Shown: piece after piece, positions 1 to 14,731 of the stretch
How positions within the stretch are numbered: the first letter of the stretch is position 1
How the letters are laid out: every line of letters starts with the position of its first letter
DNA from: Fodinicola acaciae
GTDB taxonomy: Bacteria > Actinomycetota > Actinomycetes > Mycobacteriales > HKI-0501
Assembly (NCBI RefSeq): GCF_010993745.1
Contig: NZ_WOTN01000001.1
Coordinates: 189,235 to 253,234, forward strand
Reading direction: 5' to 3'
Length of the DNA: 64,000 bases
Translations under genes and position numbers: made by a program
The notes under the pieces: generated by a model
Seen by the model: the letters and a program-made list of their open reading frames with translations, nothing else
Database searches by the model: none
What the model was told of the DNA's origin: nothing

Positions 1-300
1 CAGTCCCAGCGCGATCGCCGAATTGGTGACCAGCGACTGCGCGGCCGCGTTTTCGACCGCGCGTTGTTTGGCGGCGATCTGCGCTTTGAGCAGCGCGCTG
101 TCCCGCTGCGAGTAAGCACCTGACTGGAGTTTGTCGATGGTTTTGCTCAGGCCGGGGTCGTTTTTCGGGTCCACGACGACTTTCGCGATGTTTCCGTGCA
201 AAGTGCCGAGAAACAGCACGTACGTCACGACCATCAGCACCAGGCCACTGAGGATCAGCATGCCGCCATACCAAAGCGTCAGTCGCGCGCGGACGGTCAA
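1..300 (-). CDS. Sensor histidine kinase, N-terminal part (cut by window edge)
   Basis: The minus strand is open for exactly 100 codons from a TTG at 300 to the edge with no stop. The TTG overlaps the TGA of the response regulator gene (TTGA), which is typical of coupled two-component operons. The peptide begins MTVRARLTLWYGG, then a hydrophobic stretch at about residues 9-33, then a soluble extracellular-looking segment: the usual start of an OmpR-partner membrane sensor kinase. The HAMP, dimerisation and ATPase domains lie outside the window, so the kinase assignment rests on topology, the N-terminal motif and operon position. A signal sensed at the cell envelope is an inference. Confidence 0.75.
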   Translation of the reverse strand, partial: MTVRARLTLWYGGMLILSGLVLMVVTYVLFLGTLHGNIAKVVVDPKNDPGLSKTIDKLQSGAYSQRDSALLKAQIAAKQRAVENAAAQSLVTNSAIALGL

Positions 301-953
301 CGCAGCTCGTAGCCAACTCCGCGGACCGTGCCGATCAGCGGCGGCTGGCCGAGCTTGCGGCGCAACGTCATCACCGTCACGCGTACGACGTTCGTGAACG
401 GATCGATGTTCTCGTCCCATACCCGCTCCAACAGCGTCTCGGCCGACACCACCGCGCCGTCCGCGCGCATCAGCTCTTCCAGTACGGCGAATTCCTTGAG
501 CGACAGGAAAACCGGATGCCCGTCGCGGAGCACCTCGCGGCGGCCGGGATCGACTCGCAGGCCCGATCTGACCAGCCGCGGCGGCGCGGCCGGACGCGAC
601 CGGCGGGCCAACGCGCGTACGCGCGCGACCAGCTCGGCGAAGGCGAACGGTTTGCCGAGATAGTCGTCGGCACCGAGCGCGAGTCCGTCGACCCGGTCGT
701 CCACCGTGGTCGACGCGGTCAGCATGAGTACGCGCGTGTCGCGTCCGTCCTGGACCATCCGCCGGCAGATCTCGTCGCCGGAGACCGCCGGCAGGTCGCG
801 GTCGAGCACCACCACGTCGTACGCGTTCACCGCGATCCGTTGCAGCGCCTGATCGCCGTCGTAGGTCACGTCGACAGCGATCGCTTCCTGCCGCAGCCCT
901 TCGGCGATCGCGTCGGCGAGCAGCCGCTCGTCCTCCACGACCAGTACGCGCAC
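297..953 (-). CDS. OmpR/PhoB-family response regulator
   Basis: This is a 218-residue regulator. The receiver domain (about 1-115) starts MRVLVVEDE, has the acidic pair, the phospho-acceptor Asp in VVVLDRDLP, and the conserved Thr and Lys in MLTAS and LGKPF. The C-terminal winged helix (about 125-218) ends RKLGQPPLIGTVRGVGYEL, the classic OmpR-type recognition region. I chose the GTG at 953 because a GGAGGTGG ribosome-binding site sits just upstream and the receiver begins immediately. The kinase follows with overlapping stop and start. The divergent lipoprotein-adaptor-ABC exporter genes are the likely targets; this is inferred from the layout and from the inverted repeat in between. Confidence 0.93.
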   Translation of the reverse strand: MRVLVVEDERLLADAIAEGLRQEAIAVDVTYDGDQALQRIAVNAYDVVVLDRDLPAVSGDEICRRMVQDGRDTRVLMLTASTTVDDRVDGLALGADDYLGKPFAFAELVARVRALARRSRPAAPPRLVRSGLRVDPGRREVLRDGHPVFLSLKEFAVLEELMRADGAVVSAETLLERVWDENIDPFTNVVRVTVMTLRRKLGQPPLIGTVRGVGYELR

Positions 954-999
954 TCCGACCACCTCCGCGACACCATTGTCGTCAGAAAACATAAAACCG

Positions 1000-1032
1000 C
1001 GATAAGGAGAAACGCTGACGCTGGCCTTATCG
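1000..1032. promoter_or_regulatory. Inverted repeat between the two-component system and exporter genes
   Basis: The arms CGATAAGG (1000-1007) and CCTTATCG (1025-1032) are perfectly complementary across 17 bases. They lie in the only divergent gap, 22 bases before the lipoprotein start. Either a regulator-binding site or a leader hairpin would fit. The function is inferred. Confidence 0.4.
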
Positions 1033-1053
1033 GCCGGTCGGTTCAATGCCGCC

Positions 1054-1527
1054 ATGCGTACTCTCGTTGCGATTTTGTTGGTGTTTTTCGCGGTCAGCGC
1101 GTGTTCGTCCACGTCACCGCCGAAGGTGGCGACCGCCGGCGGTGCCACGTCGTCCGCTTCGACGACCGCCGCGCCAGCCGCGGATCCACACGAGCGCGCT
1201 CTGCAGTTCAGCCGCTGCCTGCGAGCGCACGGCGTGGACGTACCGGATCCGGGTCCGAGCGGCGGGCTCACCGTCACCGGCAAGGACAAGACCAAGCTGA
1301 ACAGCGCCATGCGGGCGTGTGCGGCGTACAACCCGAAAGGCACCGGTGGGCCGGTCACGCCGGCGCAGCTGGCACAGCTGCGCCGTTGGGCCGCGTGCAT
1401 CCGGGCACACGGCCTGCCGAGTTTCCCCGATCCGCGGCCGGACGGCGGATTCACGCTGGACAAGAAGGACAAAGCGAAGTTCGACGTCGCGCAGCAGGCC
1501 TGCCGGTCCAACGGGGGCAGGAAATGA
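1054..1527 (+). CDS. Lipoprotein with two Cys-containing repeats, exporter-associated
   Basis: The 157-residue product has a lipoprotein signal peptide with lipobox VSAC, so Cys17 would be lipidated. A Ser/Thr/Ala-rich linker follows. The mature part has two related units of about 45 residues, each with a Cys-Xaa-Arg-Ala-His-Gly core ([13 protein letters not shown] and [14 protein letters not shown]) and a second Cys near its end (RACAAYN and QACRSNG), suggesting one disulfide per unit. Its stop overlaps the adaptor start (ATGA). Similar small lipoproteins are common beside actinobacterial HlyD/MacB-like genes. Its exact role is unknown to me; a partner of the exporter on the outer face of the membrane is the simplest idea. 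Confidence 0.8.
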   Translation: MRTLVAILLVFFAVSACSSTSPPKVATAGGATSSASTTAAPAADPHERALQFSRCLRAHGVDVPDPGPSGGLTVTGKDKTKLNSAMRACAAYNPKGTGGPVTPAQLAQLRRWAACIRAHGLPSFPDPRPDGGFTLDKKDKAKFDVAQQACRSNGGRK

Positions 1528-2564
1528 GGCGGATCGTCGCGGTCGCCGGCGGTGCCGCGGTCGTCATCGGCGCGACCGCGGTCGCCGCGACCGGCCTGTT
1601 GTCCGGAGCAGCCAAGCCGCCGGCCACCAGCGGCCTGCCGGCGGCGACCGCCACCGTGACACGCGCGGACATCGAGGAGACCGTCGACGTGGACGGCGCC
1701 ATCTCCTACGGCACGCCGGCCGACCTGGTGGCTCGCACCGCCGGCACGATCACCTCGATTGCCGCGCAGGCCAGCCAAGTCTCGCGCGGGCAGGCGCTCT
1801 ACGCGGTGGACGCGCAGCCGGTTTTCCTGATGTACGGCTCGGTCCCGTTCTATCGTCCACTGTCGACGGACGCGACCGGTGCCGATGTGGCCGAGCTGGA
1901 AAGCAATCTCGCGGCGCTCGGCTATGGCGGTTTCACCGTCGACGATCGGTTTACCAGCAACACGGCCGATGCCGTACGCCGCTGGCAGACCGACCGGGGC
2001 GTGGCGGCGACCGGGACGATCACGCCGTCGTCGGTGTCCGTCGCGTCCGGTCCGGTCCGGATCGCCGCGCAGACCAGGAAAACCGGCGACCAGGTCGGTC
2101 CGGGGCAGCCGGTCCTGCAATGCACCTCGGCCGTACGCGCGGTCAACGTGCCGCTGGACATCTCCGACCAGCAATACGCGCGCGCCGGGGCGGCGGTCAC
2201 CATCGACCTGCCCGACCACACGACGACCGCCGGGGTGATCGCTTCGGTTGGCACGGCCGCGACCACGCAAAGCGGGCAGACGACGATCCCGGTCGCGATC
2301 GCGTTTCGCGATCCTGGCCGGATAACCGCGCTCGAAGGCGCGCCGGTGACCGTACATCTGGTGTCGGCGCAGCGAAAGGACGTGCTGACCGTGCCGGTGG
2401 CGGCCCTGCTCGCGCTTGCCGAAGGCGGCTATGGCCTGCAGGTCGTCGACGGGACCCAGACGCGAATCGTGCCGGTGAGGACCGGACTTTTCGGGTCTGG
2501 CGCGGTCGAGGTCTCCGGGCCGGGACTGACCGCCGGCACCAGGGTCGGGATGCCGCCGTCATGA
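1524..2564 (+). CDS. Membrane-anchored efflux adaptor (HlyD/MacA-like) with peptidoglycan-binding domain
   Basis: This 346-residue protein has an N-terminal membrane anchor (about 4-28), then an adaptor core opening with [17 protein letters not shown] peptidoglycan_binding_1 type module is inserted at about residues 113-155 ([20 protein letters not shown] then a DAVRRWQ helix). The beta-barrel and membrane-proximal parts follow ([39 protein letters not shown]). The fold resembles HlyD/MacA adaptors, but in a Gram-positive the partner would be the ABC exporter encoded next, tethered to the wall. The start overlaps the lipoprotein stop and the stop overlaps the ATPase start, so the four genes form one operon. 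Confidence 0.87.
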   Translation: MRRIVAVAGGAAVVIGATAVAATGLLSGAAKPPATSGLPAATATVTRADIEETVDVDGAISYGTPADLVARTAGTITSIAAQASQVSRGQALYAVDAQPVFLMYGSVPFYRPLSTDATGADVAELESNLAALGYGGFTVDDRFTSNTADAVRRWQTDRGVAATGTITPSSVSVASGPVRIAAQTRKTGDQVGPGQPVLQCTSAVRAVNVPLDISDQQYARAGAAVTIDLPDHTTTAGVIASVGTAATTQSGQTTIPVAIAFRDPGRITALEGAPVTVHLVSAQRKDVLTVPVAALLALAEGGYGLQVVDGTQTRIVPVRTGLFGSGAVEVSGPGLTAGTRVGMPPS

Positions 2565-3232
2565 CCGGACTGGTCGAGTTGTCGGCCGTAGGCAAGGTTT
2601 TCCGCAGCGGCGCGGGATTCCAGACGCCGGCTGTGCGCGGTGTGTCGCTGGCCATCGAGGCCGGCGAGCTGGTGGCGATCGTGGGGCCGTCCGGTTCGGG
2701 AAAATCGACGCTGCTGCACCTGATCGGGACGCTGGAACGGCCAACCGCGGGCGAGGTCCGGATCGACGGCGAGGACGTGTCGCGGTTGCCGGACCACCGG
2801 CTGGCCGGGATCCGCGCGCACCGGATTGGCTTTGTCTTCCAACACTTTTTCCTCGCGGCGGGGAGTACGGCGCTGGACAACGTGGCGGATGGACTGCTCT
2901 ACACCGGTGTTTCCTTACGGCAGCGGCGACGGCGCGCACGTGAGGCGCTCGAACGCGTCGGCCTGGCCGAGCGGCTGAGCCACCGGCCGTACGAGCTGTC
3001 CGGCGGCGAGCAGCAGCGCGTCGCGGTCGCTCGCGCGGTGGTCGGCCAGCCGGCGCTGCTGCTCGCCGACGAGCCGACCGGCAACCTGGACAGCGAGTCC
3101 GGCCGGGGAGTGCTGGAGCTGCTGCGGGACCTGCATTCCACCGGTACGACCGTCGTGCTGATCACCCACGACCGTCAGCTGGCCGCCGCCGTACCAAGGG
3201 TGATCACCATGCGGGACGGGGAGGTCCGGTGA
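2561..3232 (+). CDS. ABC transporter ATPase, MacB/LolD-like
   Basis: The product is a 223-residue nucleotide-binding subunit. Visible motifs are Walker [10 protein letters not shown] (about 42-50), the Q-loop FVFQHFF, the signature [14 protein letters not shown], Walker [13 protein letters not shown] and the switch His in LITHD. This is the size and sequence type of LolD/MacB/FtsE ATPases that pair with FtsX-like permeases. The start ATG overlaps the adaptor stop, and its stop overlaps the permease GTG. It energises the exporter formed with the next gene. The substrate is unknown; antimicrobial peptides or lipid-linked compounds are typical for such modules, which is inference. Confidence 0.95.
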   Translation: MTGLVELSAVGKVFRSGAGFQTPAVRGVSLAIEAGELVAIVGPSGSGKSTLLHLIGTLERPTAGEVRIDGEDVSRLPDHRLAGIRAHRIGFVFQHFFLAAGSTALDNVADGLLYTGVSLRQRRRRAREALERVGLAERLSHRPYELSGGEQQRVAVARAVVGQPALLLADEPTGNLDSESGRGVLELLRDLHSTGTTVVLITHDRQLAAAVPRVITMRDGEVR

Positions 3233-4425
3233 AGTCACGTCTGCGAGGTGCCGACCTGGCGCGCGTCGGCGGTTATGGCCTGCGCGCCCGGCCGCTGCGG
3301 ATTTTGTTGTCCGCGCTCGGAATCGCCATCGGGATCGCGTCGATGACCGCGGTGGTGGGGATTTCCACCTCCAGCCAGGCACAGTTGAACAGGCAGCTGG
3401 ACCTGCTCGGCACGAACCTGTTGCGGGTCACCGCCGGCCAGGACCTGGCCAAGGGTCAGCGGGCCACGCTGCCGGACACCGCGCCGTCGATGATCCGGCG
3501 GATCGGCCCGGTGACGGCCGCGTCCGCGACCGGTGCGGTGCCGGACGCGAACGTCTATCGCACCGACCGCATCCCGGTCGTCGAGAGCAACAGCATCGCC
3601 GTGCTGGCCGCCGACCTCGACCTGCCGTCGACCGTACGCGCGACGACCGCCAGCGGCACCTGGCTGAACGCCGCGACGGCGCGATATCCGGCGGTCGTAC
3701 TCGGCAGCGACACCGCGCGGCTGCTCGGCATCGCGTCGCCTGGCGTGAGTGTGTGGCTGGGCCGGCACTGGTTCACCGTGATCGGCATCCTCGGCCCGGT
3801 GGCGCTCGCGCCCGAGCTGGACGACGCCGCGCTGATCGGCTGGCCGGTCGCCACCGCGTTGCTCGGCTGCTGTGGCCAATTCGATGGCCATCCGAGCACG
3901 GTCTACGAGCGGTCCGCCGACGAGACGGTCGACGCGGTCGGTGCCGTACTCGCCGCCACCGCCAACCCGCGCCACCCCGAGCAGGTCACGGTCAGCCGGC
4001 CGTCGGACGCCCTGGCCGCGCGCAACGCCGCCAACCAGGCGTTCACCGGCCTGCTGGTCGGCCTCGGCGCGGTCGCGTTGCTGGTCGGCGGGGTCGGGGT
4101 GGCGAACACCATGGTCATCTCGGCGCTGGAACGGCGCGGCGAGATCGGGCTGCGGCGCGCTCTCGGTGCTCGACGCTCGCACATCGCGCTGCAGTTCCTG
4201 GTCGAGTCGGTGCTGTTGTCGCTGCTCGGCGGCCTGGCCGGCGTGGTCGGCGGGATCGCCGCCACGGCCGTGTACGCGCTGCCGCGTGGCTGGTCGTTGA
4301 GCGTGCCGCCATGGGTGAGCGTGGCCGCCGTGGTGCTGACGGTGGCGATCGGTGCGCTGGCCGGCCTCTATCCGGCCGTACGCGCCGCGCGCCTGTCGCC
4401 GACGGCGGCCCTGGCCTCGGGCTGA
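3229..4425 (+). CDS. ABC transporter permease, FtsX/MacB family
   Basis: The 398-residue permease has the MacB layout: one N-terminal membrane helix ([19 protein letters not shown]), a large extracytoplasmic MacB_PCD-like domain (about 45-255), then three C-terminal helices, with the cytoplasmic loop motif [16 protein letters not shown] after the second helix. The GTG start overlaps the ATPase stop (GTGA). This is the last gene of the exporter operon; the next gene, efp, has its own upstream region. The substrate cannot be read from sequence. Confidence 0.92.
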   Translation: MKSRLRGADLARVGGYGLRARPLRILLSALGIAIGIASMTAVVGISTSSQAQLNRQLDLLGTNLLRVTAGQDLAKGQRATLPDTAPSMIRRIGPVTAASATGAVPDANVYRTDRIPVVESNSIAVLAADLDLPSTVRATTASGTWLNAATARYPAVVLGSDTARLLGIASPGVSVWLGRHWFTVIGILGPVALAPELDDAALIGWPVATALLGCCGQFDGHPSTVYERSADETVDAVGAVLAATANPRHPEQVTVSRPSDALAARNAANQAFTGLLVGLGAVALLVGGVGVANTMVISALERRGEIGLRRALGARRSHIALQFLVESVLLSLLGGLAGVVGGIAATAVYALPRGWSLSVPPWVSVAAVVLTVAIGALAGLYPAVRAARLSPTAALASG

Positions 4426-4455
4426 GGTTGCTGCAGGCCGTCGACGTGACGCCGA

Positions 4456-4461
4456 TATACT
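4456..4461 (+). promoter_or_regulatory. Candidate -10 element for efp
   Basis: TATACT matches the sigma-70 type -10 consensus in five of six positions and stands out in GC-rich sequence 47 bases before efp. I see no good -35 hexamer at 16-18 bases, so this is tentative. Confidence 0.35.
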
Positions 4462-4508
4462 GGCTCTTTACGGTTGTTTCTCAACTTGATCAGGAGACGT
4501 AAGCGCGC

Positions 4509-5072
4509 ATGGCCACCACGAACGACCTGAAGAACGGCTTGGTGCTCAACCTGGACGGCCAGCTCTGGTCGGTCGTGGAGTTCCAGCATGTCAAGCCCGG
4601 CAAAGGCGGCGCTTTCGTCCGGACCAAGCTGAAGAACGTGCTGTCCGGCAAGGTCGTCGACAAGACCTTCAACGCCGGCACCAAGGTGGAGACCGCCAAC
4701 GTCGACAAGCGCGGCATGACCTACTCCTACGCCGAGGGCCAGGACTTCGTCTTCCTGGACGGCGAGACGTACGACCTGGTCACCGTGCCCGGCGACGTGG
4801 TCGGCGGGGCCAAGGACTACCTGCTGGACAACGCCGAGGTGACGGTCGCGCTGCACGACGGCACGCCGCTCTACATCGAGCTGCCGGCCAGCGTGGAGAT
4901 CACCATCAGCCAGACCGACCCCGGCCTGCAGGGTGACCGGTCCACCGGCGGCACCAAGCCGGCGACGCTGGAGACCGGCGCCGAGATCCAGGTGCCGCTG
5001 TTCGTCACCAGCGGCGAGAAGATCAAGGTCGACACCCGCGACGGCCGTTACATCGGCCGCGTCTCGAGCTGA
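4509..5072 (+). CDS. efp: Translation elongation factor P
   Basis: The 187-residue product is full length. The N-terminal KOW-like domain has the tip loop [15 protein letters not shown], with the Lys that contacts the peptidyl-tRNA. Two OB-like domains follow, and the C-terminus has [20 protein letters not shown] and [13 protein letters not shown], both diagnostic of EF-P. EF-P rescues ribosomes stalled at polyproline, relevant here because several encoded proteins carry proline runs. The typical actinobacterial neighbour nusB follows 48 bases after the stop. Confidence 0.98.
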   Translation: MATTNDLKNGLVLNLDGQLWSVVEFQHVKPGKGGAFVRTKLKNVLSGKVVDKTFNAGTKVETANVDKRGMTYSYAEGQDFVFLDGETYDLVTVPGDVVGGAKDYLLDNAEVTVALHDGTPLYIELPASVEITISQTDPGLQGDRSTGGTKPATLETGAEIQVPLFVTSGEKIKVDTRDGRYIGRVSS

Positions 5073-5120
5073 CCTCCGTTGCCAGACGGCAAAGACAGCT
5101 GGAGTGCCGGGACGGCCGAG

Positions 5121-5531
5121 ATGTCGGCCAGGCGCAAGGCCCGGAAACGGGCCCTGGACGTGTTGTACGAGGCCGACCTGCGCGGCCTGGACGCGGCCGG
5201 CATCCTGGCCGACCGGCTCAAACAGGCCGACCCGCCGGTGCAGGACTACACGGTCACGCTGGTCGAGGGCGCCTCAGCGCACCGCGCGCGGATCGACGAG
5301 CTGCTCGGCACGTACGCCGAGGGCTGGACGCTGGAGCGGATGCCGCCGGTCGACCGCAACCTGCTGCGGGTCGCGATCTTCGAGATGATGTGGTGCGACG
5401 ACGTCGACGACGCGGTCGCCATCAACGAGGCCGTGGAGCTCGCGCAACTGCTCTCCACCGACGACTCGCCGCGGTTCGTGAACGGCGTCCTCGGCAAGAT
5501 CCAGCTGGTCAAAAGCGAGCTGCCGACGTAA
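5121..5531 (+). CDS. nusB: Transcription antitermination factor NusB
   Basis: From the ATG at 5121 the protein has 136 residues and begins MSARRKARKRALDVLYEADL, the conserved NusB start. The C-terminal half has the family core VDRNLLRVAIFEMMW, then AINEAVELAQLLSTDDSPRFVNGVLGKI. NusB joins NusE and NusG on boxA RNA for antitermination in rRNA synthesis. An in-frame TTG at 5079 would add 14 residues but has no homologous sequence or ribosome-binding site. A strong hairpin ends the efp-nusB transcript. Confidence 0.96.
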   Translation: MSARRKARKRALDVLYEADLRGLDAAGILADRLKQADPPVQDYTVTLVEGASAHRARIDELLGTYAEGWTLERMPPVDRNLLRVAIFEMMWCDDVDDAVAINEAVELAQLLSTDDSPRFVNGVLGKIQLVKSELPT

Positions 5532-5538
5532 GCGGCAA

Positions 5539-5577
5539 GGCCGCCCTGCGTGCGCGCTCGGCGCACGCAGGGCGGCC
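5539..5577. terminator. Bidirectional terminator hairpin between nusB and bldD
   Basis: A perfect 17-base stem (5539-5555 with 5561-5577) closes a five-base loop. It lies 7 bases from each of the convergent stops of nusB and bldD and so can end both transcripts. There is no U-tract, as is common in actinobacteria. Confidence 0.85.
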
Positions 5578-5584
5578 CTGCGGT

Positions 5585-6067
5585 CTACTGCGGCTGGCGG
5601 GCGTCGCCGCCGATCAGTACGCCCCACTCGTTCAGCCGCTCGTTGAGGCCGGACGGCGAGGTGTCGTAGATGATCGCCAGCGCGCGCATGTCGTCGGCGC
5701 GGATCGACAGCACGCGACCGTTGTAGTCGCCGCGCTGCTGCTGGATGCTGCGCGCATAGCGCAGCAGGGCGCCGGCCTCGTCGGACGGCAGGTGCAGCAG
5801 CCGCTCCAGGTCGAGGACGACCCGGCCGCTCTCCTCGTGCCGGCTCGGCGTCGGGTCCGGCAGCAGCTCGGACATGGGGACGCGGTAGAAGTCCGCCAGC
5901 TCCGACAGCCGGGCCACCGTGACGGCGCGGTCACCGCGCTCGTACGACCCGACGACGACCGCCTTCCAGCGGCCGGAGGACTTTTCTTCCACGCCTTGCA
6001 GCGACAGACCCTGCTGCTGGCGGATGGCGCGCAGCCGAGCGCCGAGGGCACGTGCGTAGTCAGACAT
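5585..6067 (-). CDS. bldD: Developmental master regulator BldD
   Basis: The 160-residue regulator has an N-terminal XRE-type helix-turn-helix (about 5-70, with GRWKAVVVGSYERGDRAVTV, nearly identical to Streptomyces BldD) and a C-terminal domain carrying the cyclic-di-GMP signature RxD-x8-RxxD as RGD-YNGRVLSI-RADD. In Streptomyces a tetramer of cyclic-di-GMP glues two BldD protomers together to repress sporulation genes during vegetative growth. Intact binding residues argue that this cell uses the same switch. Gene position between nusB and pyrR is also conserved. A BldD-box-like site upstream suggests autoregulation. Confidence 0.97.
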   Translation of the reverse strand: MSDYARALGARLRAIRQQQGLSLQGVEEKSSGRWKAVVVGSYERGDRAVTVARLSELADFYRVPMSELLPDPTPSRHEESGRVVLDLERLLHLPSDEAGALLRYARSIQQQRGDYNGRVLSIRADDMRALAIIYDTSPSGLNERLNEWGVLIGGDARQPQ

Positions 6068-6114
6068 CCAAGCTCCGAGTTGCGTCCTGGTCTTCCGTTA
6101 CCATCCGTGATCAT

Positions 6115-6129
6115 ACTACGGAGAGTGAC
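6115..6129. promoter_or_regulatory. BldD-box-like operator upstream of bldD
   Basis: ACTACGGAGAGTGAC matches seven of the nine defined positions of the Streptomyces BldD consensus nTnACnCwGnGTnAn. It lies 48-62 bases upstream of the bldD start, where autoregulatory sites are known in Streptomyces. Confidence 0.55.
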
Positions 6130-6420
6130 GACATTGGGGTCTTCATCGAGATTCGTTGTCACATTCTCATCTGAGGCTGTGCGTAACGGTTCTCGTGCAT
6201 GATCTATCGCACGGTGACCACCTCAGCGTTACGGCCGATTTTCCGATCGCACCACGTTATTCAATCGTTACCTGCAGCTATCGTCTCTCGCGCGTGTCGC
6301 GGCGTCAATGCGAACGATCGCAAGAGCCGGCTGTGACGGCCTGGCCGGTCGGTCAACTGTCGGGCTGTGACGGTCGGCACGACACCGCGCGGCGACCGCG
6401 CGGTGCGGTAAACCCGCTGG

Positions 6421-6426
6421 TAGCGT
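6421..6426 (+). promoter_or_regulatory. Candidate -10 element of the pyr operon
   Basis: TAGCGT fits the actinobacterial TAnnnT -10 pattern. It would give a leader of about 50 bases before pyrR, just enough to hold the PyrR loop and the ribosome-binding site. No -35 of note is visible. Confidence 0.45.
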
Positions 6427-6454
6427 GCCAGTCGGTCGACATTCCTTTAACCAG

Positions 6455-7963
<1,509 letters not shown>

Positions 7964-7967
<4 letters not shown>

Positions 7968-9226
7968 CCTCCTCCTGGATCGTCTCCGGCACTCAGGTCG
8001 GGGATCTTTTCGTACGCGACGGCGTTTTCGTCGACTCCGAGCCGGCCGACGCGCAGCGCATCGACGCCACCGGCCTGATCGCGTTGCCGGGTTTGGTCGA
8101 CCTGCACACGCATCTGCGTGAGCCTGGCCGCGAGGACGCGGAGACGGTCGAGACCGGCAGCCGTGCCGCGGCGCTCGGCGGCTACACGGCCGTGTGCGCG
8201 ATGGCGAACACCGATCCGGTGGCCGACACCGCCGGCGTGGTCGAGCAGGTGTGGCGCCTGGGCAAGGACGCCGGTTTGGTCGACGTGCAACCGATCGGCG
8301 CGGTCACCGTCGGACTGGCCGGCGAGCGGTTGGCCGAGCTCGGCGCGATGGCCACGTCGGCGGCGGACGTACGTGTGTTTTCCGATGACGGCCACTGCGT
8401 GCACGATCCGGTGCTGATGCGCCGGGCCTTGGAGTATGTGAAGGCTTTCGACGGCGTGATCGCGCAGCACGCGGAGGAGCCGCGGCTGACCGCCGGCGCG
8501 CAGATGAACGAAGGCGACACCTCGGCTCGGCTCGGTCTGGCCGGCTGGCCCGCCGTCGCCGAGGAAGCGATCATCGCTCGCGATGTTTTGCTGGCCGGTC
8601 ACGTGAATTCGCGGCTGCACATCTGCCACGTGTCGACCGCCGGCAGCGTCGAGCTGATCCGCTGGGCCAAATCCAAGGGATGGCGGGTGACCGCCGAGGT
8701 CACACCGCACCACCTGCTGCTGACCGACGAGCTGGTCGGCAGCTATGACCCGGTCTTCAAGGTGAATCCGCCATTGCGTACGGAAGCCGACGTGTTGGCG
8801 CTGCGAGAGGGACTGCGCGACGGCACGATCGACATCGTCGCCACCGACCACGCTCCACACACCGTGGAGGACAAGGAATGCGAGTGGGCCTACGCGCGTC
8901 CCGGCATGGTGGGGCTGGAAACCGCACTGTCCATTGTGGTCGAGGCGATGGCCGGCACCGACGACATCTGGGGCCGCGTCACCGACTGGATGTCGGTCAC
9001 TCCGGCGCGCATCGCCGGCCTTTCCCAGCAGGGGCAGGGATTGCGGCCCGGCGCGCCGGCCAACCTGACGCTTTTCGACCCGTCGCTGACCTGGACACCG
9101 GGGCCTTCTGAGCTGATGAGCAGATCGCACAACACGCCGTACGCCGGACGCGAGCTGTCCGGCCGGGTCGTCGCGACCTTCCTGCGCGGTGAGCCGACCG
9201 TGCTCGACGGAAAGGCACAGAAATGA
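7964..9226 (+). CDS. pyrC: Dihydroorotase
   Basis: This is a 420-residue class I (long) dihydroorotase, closing carbamoyl-aspartate to dihydroorotate. Metal ligands are visible in [10 protein letters not shown], in the [12 protein letters not shown] stretch, in [10 protein letters not shown] and in [10 protein letters not shown], with the catalytic Asp in the last. The start GTG overlaps the pyrB stop (GTGA), and its own stop overlaps the carA start. The length is normal for the amidohydrolase-family type. Confidence 0.96.
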
Positions 9227-10324
9227 GCGCCGTACTCGTGCTGGAGGACGGCCGGGTCTTCCGCGGCGAGCCGTACGGCGCGGTCGGGGAGACCTTTGGT
9301 GAGGCCGTTTTCGCCACCGGCATGACCGGCTATCAGGAAACGCTCACCGATCCGTCCTATCGCGGCCAGATCGTCTGCATGACCGCGCCGCACATCGGCA
9401 ACACCGGCGTCAACGACGAGGACGACGAGTCCGAGCGGATCTGGGTCAACGGTTACGTCGTACGCGACCCGGCGCGCCGGCCGTCCAACTGGCGGTCCAA
9501 GCGCGGTCTCGACGAGCAACTGGCCAGCCAGGGAATCGTTGGCATCGCGGGGGTGGACACGCGTGCGTTGACGCGGCATCTGCGTGAGCGTGGCGCGATG
9601 CGGTGCGGCATCTCCAATGTGGACGGCGCGGACGCCGACGAGTTGCTGGCCAAGGTCAGGCAAAGTCCGTCGATGGTCGGCGCCGACTACGTCGCCGATG
9701 TGACGACCAGGCGGCCCTATGTCGTACGCGCTGACGGCGAGCCGCGGTTCACCGTCGCGGCGATCGACCTTGGTATCAAACGAAACACGCCGCGCAGTTT
9801 CGCGCGGCGGGGGATCACGACGCACGTCCTGCCGGCGTACGTGACGACGCAGGAGCTGGTCACCCTGGCACCGGACGGCGTCTTTCTGTCCAACGGTCCC
9901 GGCGATCCCGCGACGACCGACGCGGTTGTCCAGCTGACCAAGGGCGTGCTGGACGCCGGCATCCCGCTTTTCGGGATCTGCTTCGGAAACCAGGTGCTCG
10001 GCCGGGCGCTGGGGTTTGGCACCTACAAGCTGACCTTCGGCCATCGCGGCATCAACCAGCCCGTGCAGGACCGCGCCACCGGGAAGGTGGAGGTCACCGC
10101 GCACAACCACGGTTTCGCCGTGGACGCCCCGCTGGACCGGGTCAGCGACACGCCGTACGGCCGCGTCGAGGTCAGCCATGTCGGCCTGAACGACGACGTG
10201 GTGGAGGGCCTGGTGTGCCGGGACGTGCCGGCGTTCAGCGTGCAATATCACCCCGAGGCGGCCGCCGGTCCGCACGACGCGAGCTATCTCTTCGACCGTT
10301 TCGTCGCGCTGATGGAGGAACGCA

Positions 10325-10332
<8 letters not shown>
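9223..10332 (+). CDS. carA: Carbamoyl-phosphate synthase small (glutaminase) subunit
   Basis: This 369-residue subunit releases ammonia from glutamine for CarB. The N-terminal half has the CarA signature [20 protein letters not shown]. The C-terminal class I amidotransferase has the nucleophile Cys in [15 protein letters not shown] and the His-Glu pair in [12 protein letters not shown]. The ATG start overlaps the pyrC stop, and carB starts eight bases before the carA stop, so subunit synthesis is tightly coupled. Confidence 0.97.
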
Positions 10333-13650
<3,318 letters not shown>

Positions 13651-13654
<4 letters not shown>

Positions 13655-14670
13655 CACTTTACGAACGTACGCTGCGGACCGCGCTGTTCCGGCTCGGTGG
13701 AGACCCGGAGACGGTGCACGTCCGCACTTTGCGAGCGCTGTCGCGGATCTCTCGCCGGCCGGCAGCGCTCGCGCCGCTGCGGAAACGCTATTTCCTCAGC
13801 GATCCGGTGCTGGTCGCCGGCGTACGCTTCGCCAACCGGGTGGGCCTCGCGGCGGGCCTGGACAAGGACGGCATCGCGCTGGACGCCTGGCCGGCGCTCG
13901 GCTTCGGCTCGGTCGAGGTTGGTACGGTCACCGCGAAACCGCAGCCGGGCAACGACAAACCGCGGCTGTTCCGGCTGCCGGCCAGCGGCGCGATCATCAA
14001 CCGGATGGGGTTCAACAACGCCGGCGCCACGGTTTTGGCCTCCCGTCTGGGCGTACGCGGCCGGCTGCCGGTGCCGCTGGGCATCAGCATCGGCAAGTCC
14101 AAGGTCACGCCGCTCGCTGACGCCACCGAGGACTATCTGGTTTCGTTGCGGCAGCTGCAAAAATACGCCGACTATGTGGCGATCAACGTCAGCTCGCCGA
14201 ACACGCCGGGTTTGCGCCGGCTGGCTGGCAAAACCGAGCTGACCGAGCTGGTTTCCGCGCTGGTGGCCGAATCCAGCGCGCCGCTGTTCGTGAAGGTCGC
14301 GCCGGACCTGACCGACGGCGCCATCGCCGACCTGCTGGATGTCTGCGTGGAGCACGGTGTCGCCGGGATCATCGCCACCAACACGACGATCACCCGCAAC
14401 GGCCTCGCCGCCGTCGACGTGTCCCGCGGCGAGGAAGGCGGCGGCCTCAGCGGCCGGCCGCTGACCGTACGCGCCCGCGAGGTGGTTCGCTTCGTCCACA
14501 CCGAAACAGCCGGAAAACTGCCGGTGATCGGCGTCGGCGGCATCATGACACCTGGCGACGCGCTGCGGATGTTCGACGCCGGCGCGGCGGTGGTGCAGCT
14601 CTACACCGGCTTCGTCTACGGCGGCCCGACCCTGGTACGCGCCATCAACAAGTCCGCTCTCGGCGGCTGA
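13651..14670 (+). CDS. pyrD: Dihydroorotate dehydrogenase (quinone), class 2
   Basis: The 339-residue flavoenzyme oxidises dihydroorotate to orotate and passes electrons to the quinone pool. The class 2 type is shown by the N-terminal helical extension before the barrel, the catalytic Ser in [21 protein letters not shown] near the FMN, and the phosphate-binding end [20 protein letters not shown]. The GTG start overlaps the carB stop. It is the last gene of this operon; pyrF, next in Streptomyces, is 11 kb away here. Confidence 0.97.
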
Positions 14671-14731
14671 TCAACGGCCTCGTCGGGGCTGACCGTATTA
14701 TCTGCGCGGAACATTCCTAGCGGGGACGGTC

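Noticed and set aside
954-2357. Long minus-strand extension upstream of the response regulator
   Set aside because: The frame is open by GC content only; it would fuse about 460 unrelated residues to a regulator that starts perfectly at 953 with a strong ribosome-binding site, and it opposes three plausible genes.
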